In this document: positions 60,147 to 62,282 of the stretch, one piece after another | How the letters are laid out: each line of letters begins with the position of its first letter | How positions within the stretch are numbered: position 1 is the stretch's first letter | DNA from: Syntrophorhabdales bacterium | Lineage (GTDB): Bacteria; Desulfobacterota; Syntrophorhabdia; Syntrophorhabdales; WCHB1-27 | NCBI GenBank assembly: GCA_035541455.1 | Contig: DATKNH010000082.1 | Coordinates: 1-62,282 of the forward strand | Direction of reading: 5' to 3' | DNA: 62,282 bases | Position numbers and translations under genes: made by a program | The notes under the pieces: generated by a model | Databases searched by the model: none | What the model was told of the DNA's origin: nothing | Seen by the model: only the letters and a program-made list of their open reading frames with translations

Positions 60147-61963
60147 TGTGCGGCATAGTCGGTTACGTGGGACATGACCGGGCGTACCCGATCCTGATAG
60201 ACGCCCTGAAGAAGCTGGAATACAGAGGATACGATTCTGCAGGCATTGCCATCTGGCACGACGACAAGATCGAGGTTGCGCGCAAGAAGGGCAAGGTGGA
60301 TGAACTGCGCGAGATCTGCGCATCAGGTTTCGAAGGCAGTATGGGTCTCGCTCACACGCGCTGGGCAACCCACGGCACGCCGTCCGAGAGAAATGCTCAT
60401 CCCCATCGCGCAGGAGATGTGGTGGTCGTCCACAACGGCATCGTGGAAAATTACATAGAGCTGAAGGAAGAGCTGCGCAGGGAGGGTCACAAGTTTCTTT
60501 CAGACACAGACACCGAAGTGATCCCGCATCTCATAGCCAGCCGCCTCGACAAAGGTGCTGATTTCGTGGAGGCAGTGCGTTCGTCCGTGGCAGGTATGGC
60601 GGGATCGTACGCGCTCGGCATCATGCGGGAAAGAGACAGGATGCTGATCGCTGCCAAGAAAGAAAGTCCTCTTGTCCTCGGTGTCGGGGACGGTGAATTC
60701 TTCATTGCCAGTGATGCGCCTGCGCTGATCGGGAAAACAAATCGCTTCATTTTTCTTGAGGATAATGACATTGCGGTCATGCAGGACGGGAATTTACGTC
60801 TCATGGACGTGGAAGGCAAAGAAGTCGACAGAAAGATCCACGTTATCCATTGGTCCGGCGCCATGGCGGAAAAAGGCGGCTACAAGCATTTCATGCTGAA
60901 GGAAATTTTCGAGCAGCCCAGGGCCATCTCGGACACACTGATCGGGCGAGTCAAGGAAGAGCAGGGAGAAGTTGAATTTGAAGAGCTGAAGCTCCCGAAC
61001 CTCAAGCGCGTAAAACATATCTGGATGGTGGCGTGCGGCACATCCTATCACGCGTGCCTCATCGGGAAGCAGATGCTTGAAACCAATCTGCGCATACCCG
61101 TGGAGGTAGACATTGCCTCGGAGTTCAGGTATCGGGACCCCATCATGGGGCACGATGAAATGCTGATTCTGGTTTCGCAGTCGGGCGAGACCGCCGATAC
61201 GATCGCCGCGATGAAGGAGGGCAAACGCAGGGGCGCCTATGTTCTTTCCGTCTGCAACGTGCTTGGGAGCACGCTGGCGCGCGATGCGGATGGCGTGATC
61301 TTTACGCACGCAGGGCCGGAAATCGGCGTCGCGTCGACCAAAGCCTTTACCACGCAGGTGTCTGCGCTTTATCTTCTCATGCTCCACATGGGTAGAAAGC
61401 TCGGCATCATGGACAATGATGTGGTTCGTGAAAGGATAGCGGACATCAAAAAGATCCCGCACAAACTCCAGCTTCTCCTCGATGGTGCAGGCCAGATCGA
61501 AGAGCTTGCCCGGAAATACATGGGCTTCAAGAATTTTCTCTACCTCGGCAGGGGCATCAATTTCCCGGTCGCCCTGGAAGGGGCTCTCAAGCTGAAAGAG
61601 ATTTCTTACATTCATGCAGAAGCGTATGCAGCAGGCGAAATGAAGCACGGTCCCATCGCGCTTATCGATGAGGATATGCCGGTCGTTGTGGTCTCGCCTT
61701 GTGACAGCACCTACAAGAAGTCGTGCAGCAACATAGAAGAGGTGGTTGCCCGCAGGGGAAATATTCTGCTCTTCACGGACTCCGATATCCACGAAATGGC
61801 TCCGAAAGCAAATGTGATTTTTCAGGTGCCCGCTGTCCCTTACGACCTGCAGCCCATCATGTCAATTGTGCCTTTGCAACTGTTCGCGTACCACATAGCG
61901 AATCTGCTGGGGACGGATGTGGATCAGCCGAGGAATCTTGCGAAATCAGTGACCGTAGAATAA
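60146..61963 (+). CDS. glmS: Glutamine-fructose-6-phosphate aminotransferase
   Basis: A 605-residue enzyme with an N-terminal glutaminase (catalytic Cys after the initiator Met: CGIVGYVG; RWATHG; HNGIVENY) and two sugar isomerase domains (CGTSYHACL, SQSGETADT). The C-terminus reads DVDQPRNLAKSVTVE as usual. It makes glucosamine-6-phosphate, the first step toward UDP-GlcNAc. AGGAGG lies inside the glmU 3' end, so the two genes are coupled. No glmS ribozyme is possible in this overlapped leader. Confidence 0.97.
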   Translation: MCGIVGYVGHDRAYPILIDALKKLEYRGYDSAGIAIWHDDKIEVARKKGKVDELREICASGFEGSMGLAHTRWATHGTPSERNAHPHRAGDVVVVHNGIVENYIELKEELRREGHKFLSDTDTEVIPHLIASRLDKGADFVEAVRSSVAGMAGSYALGIMRERDRMLIAAKKESPLVLGVGDGEFFIASDAPALIGKTNRFIFLEDNDIAVMQDGNLRLMDVEGKEVDRKIHVIHWSGAMAEKGGYKHFMLKEIFEQPRAISDTLIGRVKEEQGEVEFEELKLPNLKRVKHIWMVACGTSYHACLIGKQMLETNLRIPVEVDIASEFRYRDPIMGHDEMLILVSQSGETADTIAAMKEGKRRGAYVLSVCNVLGSTLARDADGVIFTHAGPEIGVASTKAFTTQVSALYLLMLHMGRKLGIMDNDVVRERIADIKKIPHKLQLLLDGAGQIEELARKYMGFKNFLYLGRGINFPVALEGALKLKEISYIHAEAYAAGEMKHGPIALIDEDMPVVVVSPCDSTYKKSCSNIEEVVARRGNILLFTDSDIHEMAPKANVIFQVPAVPYDLQPIMSIVPLQLFAYHIANLLGTDVDQPRNLAKSVTVE

Positions 61964-61974
61964 TAAGGGACGGC

Positions 61975-61990
61975 TGACATTCAATTGTCA
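61975..61990 (+). terminator. Weak hairpin after glmS
   Basis: TGACA (61975-61979) and TGTCA (61986-61990) frame a 6-nt loop and are followed by ATTTTAAATAAA. A short stem with an A/T tail 12 bp after the glmS stop; it could be a weak terminator. Confidence 0.3.
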
Positions 61991-61995
61991 ATTTT

Positions 61996-62047
61996 AAATA
62001 AAGTCGTGTTTGTTCAAATAAAGTCGTGAAATTCAAATGAAGCCATG
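61996..62047. repeat. Three direct repeats before the last gene
   Basis: AAATAAAGTCGTG occurs at 61996-62008 and 62016-62028, and AAATGAAGCCATG at 62035-62047. The spacing of 20 and 19 bp is close to two DNA turns, so all copies face the same side of the helix. This layout suits cooperative protein binding. The region 61964-62249 otherwise has no convincing gene. Confidence 0.5.
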
Positions 62048-62249
62048 CAGGATGAGAACATCAACTCTGGTTTTTCTGTCAAAGAGGACAAGCGTCTTGC
62101 TTCTTCCTTACCGACTCATAAGGCGGTCGGTCGTTCTTTGACACAGAGCTCACTCGACCAAGAATTAGCTGGAAATAGACCAAATCTGATACAATCTATC
62201 CGATACAGCACGAAGAAGACTCTTAAATCAGTACTTTGGAGTTGATCGA

Positions 62250-62282
62250 GTGGCTACGGTGAAATCTGGGCGAAAAGTTTCA
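62250..62282 (+). CDS. Possible start of a gene cut by the window edge
   Basis: A GTG at 62250 with GGAG nine bases upstream opens a frame (MATVKSGRKVS) that runs off the right edge. Eleven codons are too few to assign a family. Confidence 0.35.
   Translation, partial: MATVKSGRKVS

Noticed and set aside
62045-62245. 66-codon frame after glmS
   Set aside because: No ribosome site, start codon lies inside the third direct repeat, and composition shows no motif or hydrophobic core.
1-62282. tRNA and rRNA genes
   Set aside because: Scanned by eye for T-loop words (GGTTCGAATCC-like) and rRNA landmarks; the one match (GGTTCGAATC at 42539-42548) is inside a methyltransferase gene and has no cloverleaf around it.

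Overview
This 62.3-kb window is a chromosomal segment from a Gram-negative bacterium. It has signal peptides, lipoboxes, a Tat system, c-type cytochromes, sigma-54 regulation and tripartite tricarboxylate (TctABC) transporters. The gene content recalls syntrophic or sulfur-cycling Desulfobacterota (former Deltaproteobacteria, Syntrophorhabdus-like). That placement is inferred from gene content only. No rRNA, tRNA, CRISPR array, prophage or transposase gene was seen.

Layout. 0-12 kb: mixed single genes (C45 hydrolase, isochorismatase-like hydrolase, orphan TctC, branched-chain amino-acid-type binding protein, HtrA protease, DUF3467, fatty acid hydroxylase, acyl-CoA dehydrogenase). 12-23 kb: a probable sigma-54 operon encoding a REC protein with tandem RAM-like domains, NuoE-like and NuoF-like subunits, a 1258-residue ferredoxin/GltD/molybdopterin fusion, a PAS histidine kinase and an NtrC-type activator. 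A -24/-12 promoter sits in front of it, so the operon seems to carry the type of activator its own promoter needs. 23-39.5 kb: a long plus-strand run merging alternative complex III (ActB-C-D-F-A ... E) with a cbb3-like (C-family) oxygen reductase (CcoN, a diheme CcoO/P-like subunit, CcoS), then copper/assembly genes (UreH_2-type membrane protein, CcoI-type ATPase), a UbiA-family prenyltransferase and a cytochrome b5-like/DUF2231 protein. This looks like a quinol-to-oxygen module.

39.5-46 kb, minus strand: flavin reductase, two MFS transporters, DUF4136 lipoprotein, two methyltransferases (one UbiE/MenG) and an MBL-fold hydrolase. 46-48 kb: TctB-TctA. 48-51 kb: ECF sigma factor / membrane partner / Spy-like protein, with a divergent second Spy-like gene. 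51-57.5 kb: lipoproteins, membrane methyltransferase, Tyr/Pro-rich protein, ZnuABC-type metal importer with a methyltransferase, and an orphan FlgC-like rod protein. 57.5-62 kb: tatB-tatC-glmU-glmS.

The most unusual features are: (1) a dispersed hairpin-forming repeat family with a partly shared core, each copy enclosed by a different inverted repeat, with two copies read as the N-terminal coding sequence of ccoN and znuA; (2) the sigma-54 electron-transfer operon, whose molybdopterin-like domain lacks the formate dehydrogenase Cys/Sec and His; and (3) the interleaved complex III/oxidase operon.
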